Below are positions 22,540-29,868 of a DNA stretch of 64,000 nucleotides, piece after piece (positions within the stretch are counted from its first letter, which is position 1; every line of letters starts with the position of its first letter). Position numbers and translations under genes: made by a program. The notes beneath the pieces are model-generated. The model was not told the origin of the DNA. It saw only the letters and a program-made list of their open reading frames with translations, and did not search any database. Origin of the DNA: Kribbella capetownensis (lineage in GTDB: Bacteria > Actinomycetota > Actinomycetes > Propionibacteriales > Kribbellaceae). The stretch is taken from the NCBI RefSeq assembly GCF_004331485.1, contig NZ_SJKD01000006.1:248001-312000 (forward strand). The letters run 5' to 3'.

Positions 22540-23520
22540 GCGCCCCCCATGGCCCCGGGTGCGCGCAGTCCCCACGCCGCTCACCCCGCGCGTTCCCTGC
22601 AGCCCCTGTGGTCCCCGTTCCTCCCGTGTACTCCCGTCCCCGCTGTCCCGCGTGCGTGCAGTTCCCGAGGTCCGTCCCCCATGTATTCCTGCATCCCGTG
22701 GTCCCGCTACCCGCAACCCCCGTGTACTCCCGTCGCCGCTGCCTGTGAGCGGCCTCCTCCGACATCCGCAGGTCTCCGCTCTGCCTGCCTCAGGGCGCGC
22801 TCGGGCTGGCTGGCTCCGTGGTGCGGTCGCCCGTTGCCGGCACTCCCCCGTGGAATGCCGGCGCACCACGCAATACCCAGGTTCCTACCGGCGCGCATCC
22901 CCCCGGTTGCTGCAGTCCGACTTCCCCCGTGGGCTGCCCCTTTCCCTGCGCGCCAAGGGAGTTCCGTGCACTCCCCGTGGAACCCCGTGCGATCCCCCGC
23001 TGTCGTACTACGTGATGCAGTCGCCGCTACTCTCCCCCGTGCAGTCATCGTCCCGCTATCCCCGTGCACCCCGTTTCTTCACTCCATGTGGAACCCGGGT
23101 TCGTCCTATGCGATCCACGTTCACTGCACTCCCCATAGAGCCCCCTCTCCCCCACGCGATCCCCGTCGTCTCACCGCGTGCGTGCAGGTCTCGGCGTCAC
23201 ACTTCGACCGTGCATCCCCCGCAGCCGTACCGCGTGGGGCCCCCGCTGCCCCGTTCCCGCTACCCCGCTGATCTCAGCCGCGGACAGCTCCACAGTCGTA
23301 CTCCGCCGTGCATTTCCCTCGCCTGCGTTCCCGTGGAACGCCCCGCTCCCGCTGACCCGTGCTATCCCCGTTGCTGTCGCTCGGGTGCAGGTTCCTCATA
23401 CAGCCCCCGCTGTCCTGCTAGCCCGTGCGATCCGCCGCTGGTAGGCGCCGGCTTTGGCCCTGCCCCGTGCAGGACCTGCGTCCCCGTGATCCCCTGCTTG
23501 CTGCATTCAGCGGTTGTGCA
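22540..23520. repeat. Irregular CCCGTG/CCCGCT word array, strand-biased, non-coding
   Basis: About 1 kb in which the words CCCCGTG, CCCGTGG and CCCCGCTG recur every 9-20 bases, always in one orientation, giving C-rich plus and G-rich minus strands. One pair of units, at 22623-22645 and 22719-22741, matches at 22 of 23 bases with a 96-base period. All open frames through it are Pro/Arg/Ser-rich and lack domains or ribosome sites. The flanks 22389-22539 and 23521-23737 hold no gene I can support. Confidence 0.6.
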
Positions 23521-23737
23521 CACATCTGCCGCGCCATGGGACCTTGGCGGCTGGGCCGCCTGGTCCCCGGGTGGCGATGTGTTGGCCGCATCCCCCGGTG
23601 CGGTGTGGGTGGTGCGTCACTTGCTGGTGGTCGATCACCGCCCCTGAACGGCATCGGCGGGGCCAGCGGGTGACGGCTGGGCTTCCCCCAGAAGCCCTGC
23701 TGCATGGTGAACGAGCGGGGAGCGAGAAGGTGACGGG

Positions 23738-24349
23738 TCAGGCGTGACGAAGTAGGGAACGAGTTGCATCCCAGCCCTCGAGGCCCGGATCCAGTCGCGC
23801 AATGTCAGCATTCGATCGCAGACGGTGCCATCCAGGGCCGAATCCGACAGCGTGCCGGCGCGGCTTGACCGCCTCGAGCTCAGCGAGAGGCGTGTCGAAC
23901 GTCGGGGCGGCCGCGGAGACCCAATCAGCAGTCGGCAGGCGTACGCCGATGGCCGCGACGGTGCCGTCCTCCGAGGGAGTGACAGCGATGTCCGCAGTGC
24001 TGAGGGATCGGAAGAGCTTGCCGATCAGCAGTCCGGGCAGATCAGGTACGTCGTGGCTCACGGCGACAACCGCGGCAGCCGGACCGGCGAGTTCCACCGC
24101 GTCGAGTACGGGTCGCGCGGCGTCGACGGCGTACACCGGTGTGCCGGGCCAGGTCAGCGCACTCACCGACTCCAGCGCGGACTCGTCAGCACCGACGACG
24201 GCCACAGCAACGTCCACCCGATCCAGCGCCGCCAGGACCTCGTAGGTGTCCTCGGCTAACGCCAACCGCCACGCCTCGGCGTCGCGACCCGGCGGAGCCC
24301 AGGTGCCGGTCCCAGGTACGACGAGAACCACCACACGCCGGTCGGTCAT
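23738..24349 (-). CDS. DUF2064/glycosyltransferase-like protein
   Basis: A 203-residue protein with a Rossmann-like N-terminus (RRVVVLVVPGTGTWAPPG). VAVAVVGADESALESVSALT and VVAVSHDVPDLPGLLIGKLF are followed by IAVTPSEDGTVAAIGVRLPT, the pattern of DUF2064/nucleotidyltransferase-like proteins. The acidic metal motif is weak, so activity is uncertain. ATG 24349 overlaps the HxlR regulator's stop by four bases, making a two-gene operon. Confidence 0.6.
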   Translation of the reverse strand: MTDRRVVVLVVPGTGTWAPPGRDAEAWRLALAEDTYEVLAALDRVDVAVAVVGADESALESVSALTWPGTPVYAVDAARPVLDAVELAGPAAAVVAVSHDVPDLPGLLIGKLFRSLSTADIAVTPSEDGTVAAIGVRLPTADWVSAAAPTFDTPLAELEAVKPRRHAVGFGPGWHRLRSNADIARLDPGLEGWDATRSLLRHA

Positions 24350-24753
24350 GCGGAGGCGCTCACGTCGTCGTACCGGGATCGGGCGGCGTTGACTTCGGTC
24401 ATATGCGTCTCGGCCCAGCCCTTGATAGAGGCGATGAGCGGCATCAGCGTCTCGCCGAGCGTGGTGAGCTCGTAGTCGACTCGGACTGGTACGGACGGAG
24501 TCACCGAGCGGCTGAGCAGACCGTCACGTTCGAGCGAGCGCAGCGTTTGCGTGAGCATCTTCTGACTGACGCCGGCGATGCGACGGGACAGGTCCGAGTA
24601 CCGGAGCGGGCCGTCGGCCAGCGCGCTCAGGATGAGCGTCACCCACTTGTCGCTGATGCGGTCCAGCAGTTGCCGCGCCGGGCAGGTCGCCAGGAACGCG
24701 TCGTACTTGCGGGCGGCTTCTTCGCGGAGCTGAGCGGCGGTGCGGGTCGGCAT
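24346..24753 (-). CDS. HxlR-family transcriptional regulator
   Basis: A 135-residue winged-helix regulator: TCPARQLLDRISDKWVTLIL with the conserved cysteine near the N-terminus, GPLRYSDLSRRIAGVSQKML and TQTLRSLERDGLLSR. HxlR proteins often sense aldehydes, quinones or oxidants through that cysteine. ATG 24753 follows GAGGAGG. It is divergent from an NAD(P)H oxidoreductase gene, with a perfect palindrome between them, and so is probably its regulator. Confidence 0.9.
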   Translation of the reverse strand: MPTRTAAQLREEAARKYDAFLATCPARQLLDRISDKWVTLILSALADGPLRYSDLSRRIAGVSQKMLTQTLRSLERDGLLSRSVTPSVPVRVDYELTTLGETLMPLIASIKGWAETHMTEVNAARSRYDDVSASA

Positions 24754-24772
24754 GGCCCTCCTCGTCGTGCGA

Positions 24773-24792
24773 TACGCACTACGCAGTGCGTA
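24773..24792. promoter_or_regulatory. Palindromic operator between hxlR-type gene and oxidoreductase
   Basis: TACGCACT-ACGC-AGTGCGTA is a perfect 8-bp inverted repeat with a 4-base spacer, 20 bases upstream of the regulator start. It is the size expected for a dimeric HxlR operator. Confidence 0.6.
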
Positions 24793-24868
24793 CTTCCCGG
24801 CAGAGAGTAACTCTCCGACAGTGGTGTTCGCCAACGAAAAACCTCAGCACCACAAGGAGAGAGACGAT

Positions 24869-25801
24869 ATGCGCGCATTGGTCGCCCGCCGGCTCGACAG
24901 GCCGGATGCACTCGAGCTGATCGAGACCCCGATTCCGGAACCGCGCCACGGTCAGGTCCGGATCAAAGTCGCCGCGGCCGCGGTCAACCCGGTCGATCTC
25001 GCGGTCAGCACCGGCGGAGCCGTGCAGTACGGCGTCACCGCAGCCCGGGACCAGTTCGGACTCGGCTGGGACGTCGCCGGCACCGTTGACGCGGCAGGAC
25101 CAGGTGCGGACCTGGCCGAAGGTACGCCAGTGATCGGACTGGCCGATCTGCTCGGGCGCCCGCTCAAGACACATGCGGAGTACGTCGTACTCAACGCCGA
25201 TGCGGTCGCACCCGCGCCGAAGGATCTGGACCTGACCGCCGCGTCCACCATCGCGTTGAACGCCCTGACTGCACTGCAGGCATTGAAGGCCATGCAACTT
25301 ACTCCCGGTAAGTTCGTCCTCGTCACCGGCGCGGCCGGCGGCGTCGGCGGGTACGCGGTCGAGATCGCCAAGCACCTCGGGCTGACCGTGATCGCCAGTG
25401 CTGCCGCGGAGGACGAGGAGCTGGTACGACGGCTCGGCGCGGATCACTTCGTAGCGCGGGCGGACGATCTGACAGCCGCAGTACATGCGATCGTCCCGGC
25501 GGGTGTTGACGGTCTGGTGGATGCGGCCGTCATTGGCATTGGTGCGCAGGAGACGGTTCGCAACGGTGGGCAGCACGCGCATGTCCAGGCTGGCCCGACG
25601 CCGCCGCATCTTCGCGACATCACAGTGCACCAGATCTTCGTCCACGCGAACCGCGCAGAACTGACGGAGCTCGTCCAACTGATCGAGGCGGGGGCCATCA
25701 CCACGCGAGTCGCGGACACGTATCGGCTGCAGGAGGCGGCACAGGCTTACAAGCGGCTCGCCAACGGCGGCGTCCGAGGCAGGCTCGTCCTCATCCCTTA
25801 A
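24869..25801 (+). CDS. Quinone oxidoreductase-like MDR dehydrogenase
   Basis: A 310-residue medium-chain reductase without zinc ligands: GroES-like N-terminus (VAAAAVNPVDLAVSTGG), GWDVAGTVDAAGPGADLAEG, and the nucleotide-binding motif VLVTGAAGGVGGYAVEIAKH. It most resembles NADPH:quinone reductases. ATG 24869 follows AAGGAGAG at eight bases. It is divergent from the HxlR regulator, and induction by quinones or electrophiles is a reasonable inference. Confidence 0.9.
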   Translation: MRALVARRLDRPDALELIETPIPEPRHGQVRIKVAAAAVNPVDLAVSTGGAVQYGVTAARDQFGLGWDVAGTVDAAGPGADLAEGTPVIGLADLLGRPLKTHAEYVVLNADAVAPAPKDLDLTAASTIALNALTALQALKAMQLTPGKFVLVTGAAGGVGGYAVEIAKHLGLTVIASAAAEDEELVRRLGADHFVARADDLTAAVHAIVPAGVDGLVDAAVIGIGAQETVRNGGQHAHVQAGPTPPHLRDITVHQIFVHANRAELTELVQLIEAGAITTRVADTYRLQEAAQAYKRLANGGVRGRLVLIP

Positions 25802-25814
25802 GACAAAGAGGAGT

Positions 25815-27593
25815 TCAGGCCAGGGCGGACCGCAACCGGAGTGCTACCTGGATGTCGAGGGCGCGGTCCGGGGCCTGCCAGCCGTCGCCGAGCAACGCGC
25901 CGATTCGGTCGAGTCGTTGCTGCACGGTGTTCGGGTGGATGTGTAGAGCGGTGGCGGCTCGGGTCGGGCTTTGGCCTGATGCGAAGTACGCGCGGAGCGT
26001 GCCGATCAGGTCGGTGCCGCGTTGGGCGTCGTACCCGAGTACGGCGCCCAGGACGTGCTGCACGTGGGCCTGTACGTCGACGTCCGCCGCACCGACCAAG
26101 CCGGCGACGCCAAGGTCGTCCGGAGTCGCAGACTCACCACTGCGGCCGAGCCGCAGCATCGTCCCCACCAGACGGACCGCCTGGCGATGTGAGTCGACCA
26201 GCGGCTCACCCCACGCCGCCGGACCAGTCACCCCGATCGTCGCGCCGGTGCGCTTCGCAACTTCAGCCAACTCGCGCGCAGCAGCTGAAGCGTCCGCACG
26301 AGCTAGCAGTAGCACCAAGTCACCGCCGTAGGGACCAGACACCACCAGCTTGTCCTCCAGCGGCGCCGCCAGCCGAGCACGTACGGCGGCCTGGTCGCCA
26401 CGGCAGACAGCCACCACCAGACGGTCGTGCCGGCGATTCGGCGCAAGCAACCGGAGTCGATCGGTCAGCGTCCTCGGGTCGGCGGCTCCACTGAGCACAT
26501 CGGCCAGCAGATCAGCCTGAGCACGCTGCGACTGCTCCGCAGCCTGCCGACGGAACAGCAGAACGAGAGCAGTGACAACAGCAGCCCGCTCCACGATCCG
26601 CTGGTCCGCACCGGACAGCTCATCGACGCCGCCGATCACCAGCGCGCCGAGCCGCTCCCCCTTCGCCGTTGCCGCAACAACCCAGGAGTCACCGACCCTG
26701 GTCAACCGTCCGGACTCGGACTCCTGCCACCGCACCACAGCGCCGCGCGTGTCACCGGCCACGGCCAACTCATTGCCCACGGCATCGACCAACACGACCC
26801 ACACGTCCAGCAGCTCGGCCAGCGCAGCAGCGATCGCATCCACATCGCCACCAGACAACACGATTCCGGCGAACCGGTCATGCGCCGCGGCAGCGTGCTC
26901 GGTGCCGGCGTGCGCAGCAGACAGCTGATCCAGAGCGGCCGCAGTCTCCGCCGCCGCTCGCACCTGAACGATCGTCACAGCCGCCAACGCCGCCAGCGAT
27001 CCCAGCAGCGACACCTCGTCCTGGCTGAACGGCCGCCGCGTCCGGTTGGAGGCGAACAGCACTCCGACAAACGCTCCATCGACGATGAGCGGCGTACCGC
27101 AGATGGCGACCAGCCCCTCCTCTCCGACCGCGTGGTCGATCGAAGAGGTGTGCCGGAAGCGCCGGTCCGCCGGGTAGTCGGCGGTCCAGTACGGCTTGTA
27201 GGTCTTGGCGACCAGACCGCCGAGTCCTGCGCCCAGAGGAAGCCGGACCTGCTGGAAGGCCGCAGAGACCGACCCGTCGGTCGCTCGCATGTACGTGTCG
27301 CCGCGGGCATCGTCGTACAGGGTCAGATAGGCGACGTCCGCGCCGAGGAGGGTGCGCGCACGGTGCACGATGGTGTCGAGTACGCCGCCCGGGTCGCGGG
27401 CCGAGGCGAGTTCGCGGGCGACGTCGACCAGGGCGGACAGTTCGGCCTCACGCTTCTTGCTGGCGTCGATGCCGGCCCGGATGCGCAGGGCGAGGTCGCG
27501 CGCCACCGCGTCCTCGCCCGCCGCCCGGGCCAACTCGCTCCCGGACGCATCCTCGGCCAGCAGCCGCAGAAGCTCCTCCATCCTCGCGATCAT
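25815..27593 (-). CDS. GAF-domain PucR/CdaR-type transcriptional regulator
   Basis: A 592-residue regulator. Residues about 45-200 form a GAF domain (SALVDVARELASARDPGGVL, LGAGLGGLVAKTYKPYW, IDHAVGEEGLVAICGTPLIV). The middle has a second sensing region (about 230-420). The C-terminus has the PucR-type helix-turn-helix (GTLRAYFASGQSPTRAATAL, HIHPNTVQQRLDRIGALLG). ATG 27593 follows GGAGGTGGC. The downstream MHS permease and dehydrogenase run on the opposite side of the same strand as candidate targets. The effector is unknown. Confidence 0.88.
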   Translation of the reverse strand: MIARMEELLRLLAEDASGSELARAAGEDAVARDLALRIRAGIDASKKREAELSALVDVARELASARDPGGVLDTIVHRARTLLGADVAYLTLYDDARGDTYMRATDGSVSAAFQQVRLPLGAGLGGLVAKTYKPYWTADYPADRRFRHTSSIDHAVGEEGLVAICGTPLIVDGAFVGVLFASNRTRRPFSQDEVSLLGSLAALAAVTIVQVRAAAETAAALDQLSAAHAGTEHAAAAHDRFAGIVLSGGDVDAIAAALAELLDVWVVLVDAVGNELAVAGDTRGAVVRWQESESGRLTRVGDSWVVAATAKGERLGALVIGGVDELSGADQRIVERAAVVTALVLLFRRQAAEQSQRAQADLLADVLSGAADPRTLTDRLRLLAPNRRHDRLVVAVCRGDQAAVRARLAAPLEDKLVVSGPYGGDLVLLLARADASAAARELAEVAKRTGATIGVTGPAAWGEPLVDSHRQAVRLVGTMLRLGRSGESATPDDLGVAGLVGAADVDVQAHVQHVLGAVLGYDAQRGTDLIGTLRAYFASGQSPTRAATALHIHPNTVQQRLDRIGALLGDGWQAPDRALDIQVALRLRSALA

Positions 27594-27645
27594 GCCACCT
27601 CCGGCTGCCTGCGGGGTCCTGTCGCGGGCGGTCCCTGAGAAGGGG

Positions 27646-28947
27646 TCAGAGGGCTGTCAGGTCCCGCTTGCGGGTTTCGGAGTACGACGTGACCGCGACG
27701 ATCGAGATGACCGCGCACACTGCGACGTACACGGCGATCGCGTAGCCGGAGTCGTACGCCTTCAGCAGCGCCACAGCGATGAACGGCGCCAGGCCGCCCG
27801 CGATGATCGACGCCAACTGGTAGCCCACCGACACCCCGGAGTACCGGACCCGAGTACCGAACAGCTCAGTGAAGAACGATGCCTGCGGCCCATACATCGC
27901 CCCGTGCAACACCAGCCCGACCGTCACCGCCACCGTCGCCAGCGCGAAGTCCTTGGTGTCAACCATCGCCACGAACAGGAAGCCCCACACGCCAACCCCG
28001 ACCGCACCGATCAGATACACCGGTTTGCGGCCGACGCGGTCGGACAGCGCGCCCCACATCGGGATGGCGAAGAAGTGCACCGCGGCACCGATGAGTACGG
28101 CATTCAGCGCGAACGACTTGTCCATCCCCAGGTGTTCCTTGGCATACGTCGCGATCACGATCGTGAAGATGTAGTAGCTGACGTTCTCCGCCATCCGGGC
28201 GCCCATCGCGGTCAGCACCTCCCGCGGGTAGCGGGTCAGCACCTCGATCAGCGGCAGCTTGTCCTCCGGCTGCTGCTTGGCCCGTGCCTCCTTGAACACC
28301 GGCGACTCCTCGATCCGCAGCCGCACCCACAGTCCGACGAGTACCAGTACGGCGGACAGCAGGAACGGAATGCGCCAGCCCCAGGAGTCGAAGGCAGCGT
28401 CCGACTGGAACGCCGCCAGCCCAGCCAGTACGCCGTTGGCGATCAGCTGACCCGCTGGAGCACCCGCCTGCGGCCAGGAGGCCCAGAAGCCACGCCGTGC
28501 CGGGTCACCGTGTTCGGACACGATCAGTACGGCGCCGCCCCACTCACCACCGAGCGCAAAGCCCTGGATGAGTCGCAGCACGGTCAGCAGGACCGGAGCG
28601 AGCGCACCGACCTGTGCGTACGTCGGCAGCAAGCCGATGGCGAAGGTGGCCAGGCCCATCATCAGCAGCGACAGCACCAGCAGGTTCTTGCGGCCCAAGC
28701 GGTCGCCGTAGTGGCCGAACACCACTCCGCCGATCGGGCGGGCGAAGAACCCGACGGCGAACGTGGCGAAGCTCAGCAGCGTTCCGGTGAGCTCCTCACC
28801 CTTGGGGAAGAACAGATCGCCGAACACCACCGACGCGGCCACGCCGTAGAGGAAGAAGTCGTACCACTCGACGGTGGTGCCGACGAGACTCGCACCGACC
28901 ACCCGGGCGATCGGTGTCCGGGTGCGGACCGGTTCTGTTGCTGTCAT
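27646..28947 (-). CDS. MHS-family MFS permease (organic acid/proton symporter)
   Basis: A 433-residue, 12-helix metabolite:H+ symporter: ASLVGTTVEWYDFFLYGVAA, FFARPIGGVVFGHYGDRLGR, LRLIQGFALGGEWGGAVLIV and GFWASWPQAGAPAGQLIANG are MHS-family signatures. ATG 28947 is preferred to the codon five earlier because GGAGC precedes it. It follows a 3-hydroxybutyrate dehydrogenase-like gene and likely imports that enzyme's substrate (small hydroxy or keto acids). Confidence 0.88.
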   Translation of the reverse strand: MTATEPVRTRTPIARVVGASLVGTTVEWYDFFLYGVAASVVFGDLFFPKGEELTGTLLSFATFAVGFFARPIGGVVFGHYGDRLGRKNLLVLSLLMMGLATFAIGLLPTYAQVGALAPVLLTVLRLIQGFALGGEWGGAVLIVSEHGDPARRGFWASWPQAGAPAGQLIANGVLAGLAAFQSDAAFDSWGWRIPFLLSAVLVLVGLWVRLRIEESPVFKEARAKQQPEDKLPLIEVLTRYPREVLTAMGARMAENVSYYIFTIVIATYAKEHLGMDKSFALNAVLIGAAVHFFAIPMWGALSDRVGRKPVYLIGAVGVGVWGFLFVAMVDTKDFALATVAVTVGLVLHGAMYGPQASFFTELFGTRVRYSGVSVGYQLASIIAGGLAPFIAVALLKAYDSGYAIAVYVAVCAVISIVAVTSYSETRKRDLTAL

Positions 28948-28957
28948 GGCGGGCTCC

Positions 28958-29001
28958 AACACTGCTAGTGGGCGGTCCTGAACACTGCTAGTGGGCGGTC
29001 C
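28958..29001. repeat. 23-bp tandem duplication covering the SDR gene's stop
   Basis: The 21-base block AACACTGCTAGTGGGCGGTC plus C occurs at 28958-28978 and again at 28981-29001 (period 23). The second copy is the real 3' end of the dehydrogenase gene, coding WTAH and stop. The first is a duplicate in the spacer before the permease gene. It looks like a slipped-strand event. Confidence 0.8.
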
Positions 29002-29722
29002 AGCCGCCGTCGAGTACGAATGAGCTCCCCGTGATGGAGGCGGAGGCCGGACCGCACAGCAGCGCGACCAGCTCCGCCACTTCGGCCGGCTCGATCAGCC
29101 GCTTCACCGCGACCGGCTCGAGCATGACCTTCTCCAGCACCTCTGCCTCGGACAGTCCGTGCGTGGCCGCCTGGTCCGCGAGCTGTGCGGTGACAAGCGG
29201 CGTACGCACGTAGGCCGGGTTCACGCAGTTGCTGGTGACCCCGTGCGCCGCACCCTCCAGGGCGACGACCTTGCTGAGTCCTTCCAGTCCGTGCTTGGCG
29301 GCGACGTACGCCGCCTTGAACGGGCTGGCCCGGAGTCCGTGCACCGAACTGATGTTGATGACCCGCCCCCAGCCGGCGCCGTACATGTGCGGAAGGGTCT
29401 GGCGGATCAGGCGGAACGGCGACTCGAGCATGAGCCGCAGGATGTAGCTGAACCGCTCCGGGGGGAACTGCTCGACCGGAGCGACCTGCTGGACCCCGGC
29501 GTTGTTGACCAGGATGTCCACGTCCGTCGGGAGGTCGGCCAGACGCTCAAGATCAGCCAGATCGGCCACCACCGGCTGCACACCGTCAGAGGCGACCTTG
29601 TCCAGTGCGCTAGCGTCGTAATCGACTGCCAGCACGTGTACGCCGTCGGCCGCGAGCCGCCGTGCACAGGCGGCGCCGATGCCGGACGCAGCTCCGGTGA
29701 TCAGGGCTCGACGGGTCTCCAT
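28988..29722 (-). CDS. 3-hydroxybutyrate dehydrogenase-like SDR
   Basis: A 244-residue classical short-chain dehydrogenase: TGAASGIGAACARR cofactor loop, NNAGVQQVAPVEQFPPERFS, catalytic S (INISSVHGLRASPFKAAYVA) and YxxxK (YVAAKHG), then VNPAYVRTPLV. The VQQVAPVE and HGLVAS-like segments match D-beta-hydroxybutyrate dehydrogenases (hydroxybutyrate to acetoacetate, NAD+). ATG 29722 follows a TACAGT -10-like box at eight bases and has no ribosome site. It is co-directional with the MHS permease. Confidence 0.85.
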   Translation of the reverse strand: METRRALITGAASGIGAACARRLAADGVHVLAVDYDASALDKVASDGVQPVVADLADLERLADLPTDVDILVNNAGVQQVAPVEQFPPERFSYILRLMLESPFRLIRQTLPHMYGAGWGRVINISSVHGLRASPFKAAYVAAKHGLEGLSKVVALEGAAHGVTSNCVNPAYVRTPLVTAQLADQAATHGLSEAEVLEKVMLEPVAVKRLIEPAEVAELVALLCGPASASITGSSFVLDGGWTAH

Positions 29723-29837
29723 GGCCGATGACTGTAGGAATCCGCCCCCGGCCGCACTATGGGATGGGGTCACACAACATTGCGGATCGATGTGGATTCA
29801 GGCGCCACTTGTCCACAGTCACACCTATCAAACCTGC

Positions 29838-29861
29838 CGATAGTGATAGATCGAACTATCG
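29838..29861. promoter_or_regulatory. Inverted repeat upstream of the YdeP-like gene
   Basis: CGATAGT (29838-29844) and ACTATCG (29855-29861) form a perfect 7-bp inverted repeat with a 10-base spacer just before the start at 29869, a position suited to a repressor. Related TATC/GATAG words flank it. Confidence 0.5.
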
Positions 29862-29868
29862 TTGAAGC

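Noticed and set aside
22549..23271. 240-codon Pro/Arg-rich ORF in the repeat tract
   Set aside because: Sequence is made of the CCCGTG/CCCGCT words; no ribosome site, signal or domain; other frames are open equally.
22540..23520. CRISPR array
   Set aside because: Words are 6-8 bases at irregular spacing; no constant 24-40 base repeats, no unique spacers, no cas genes.
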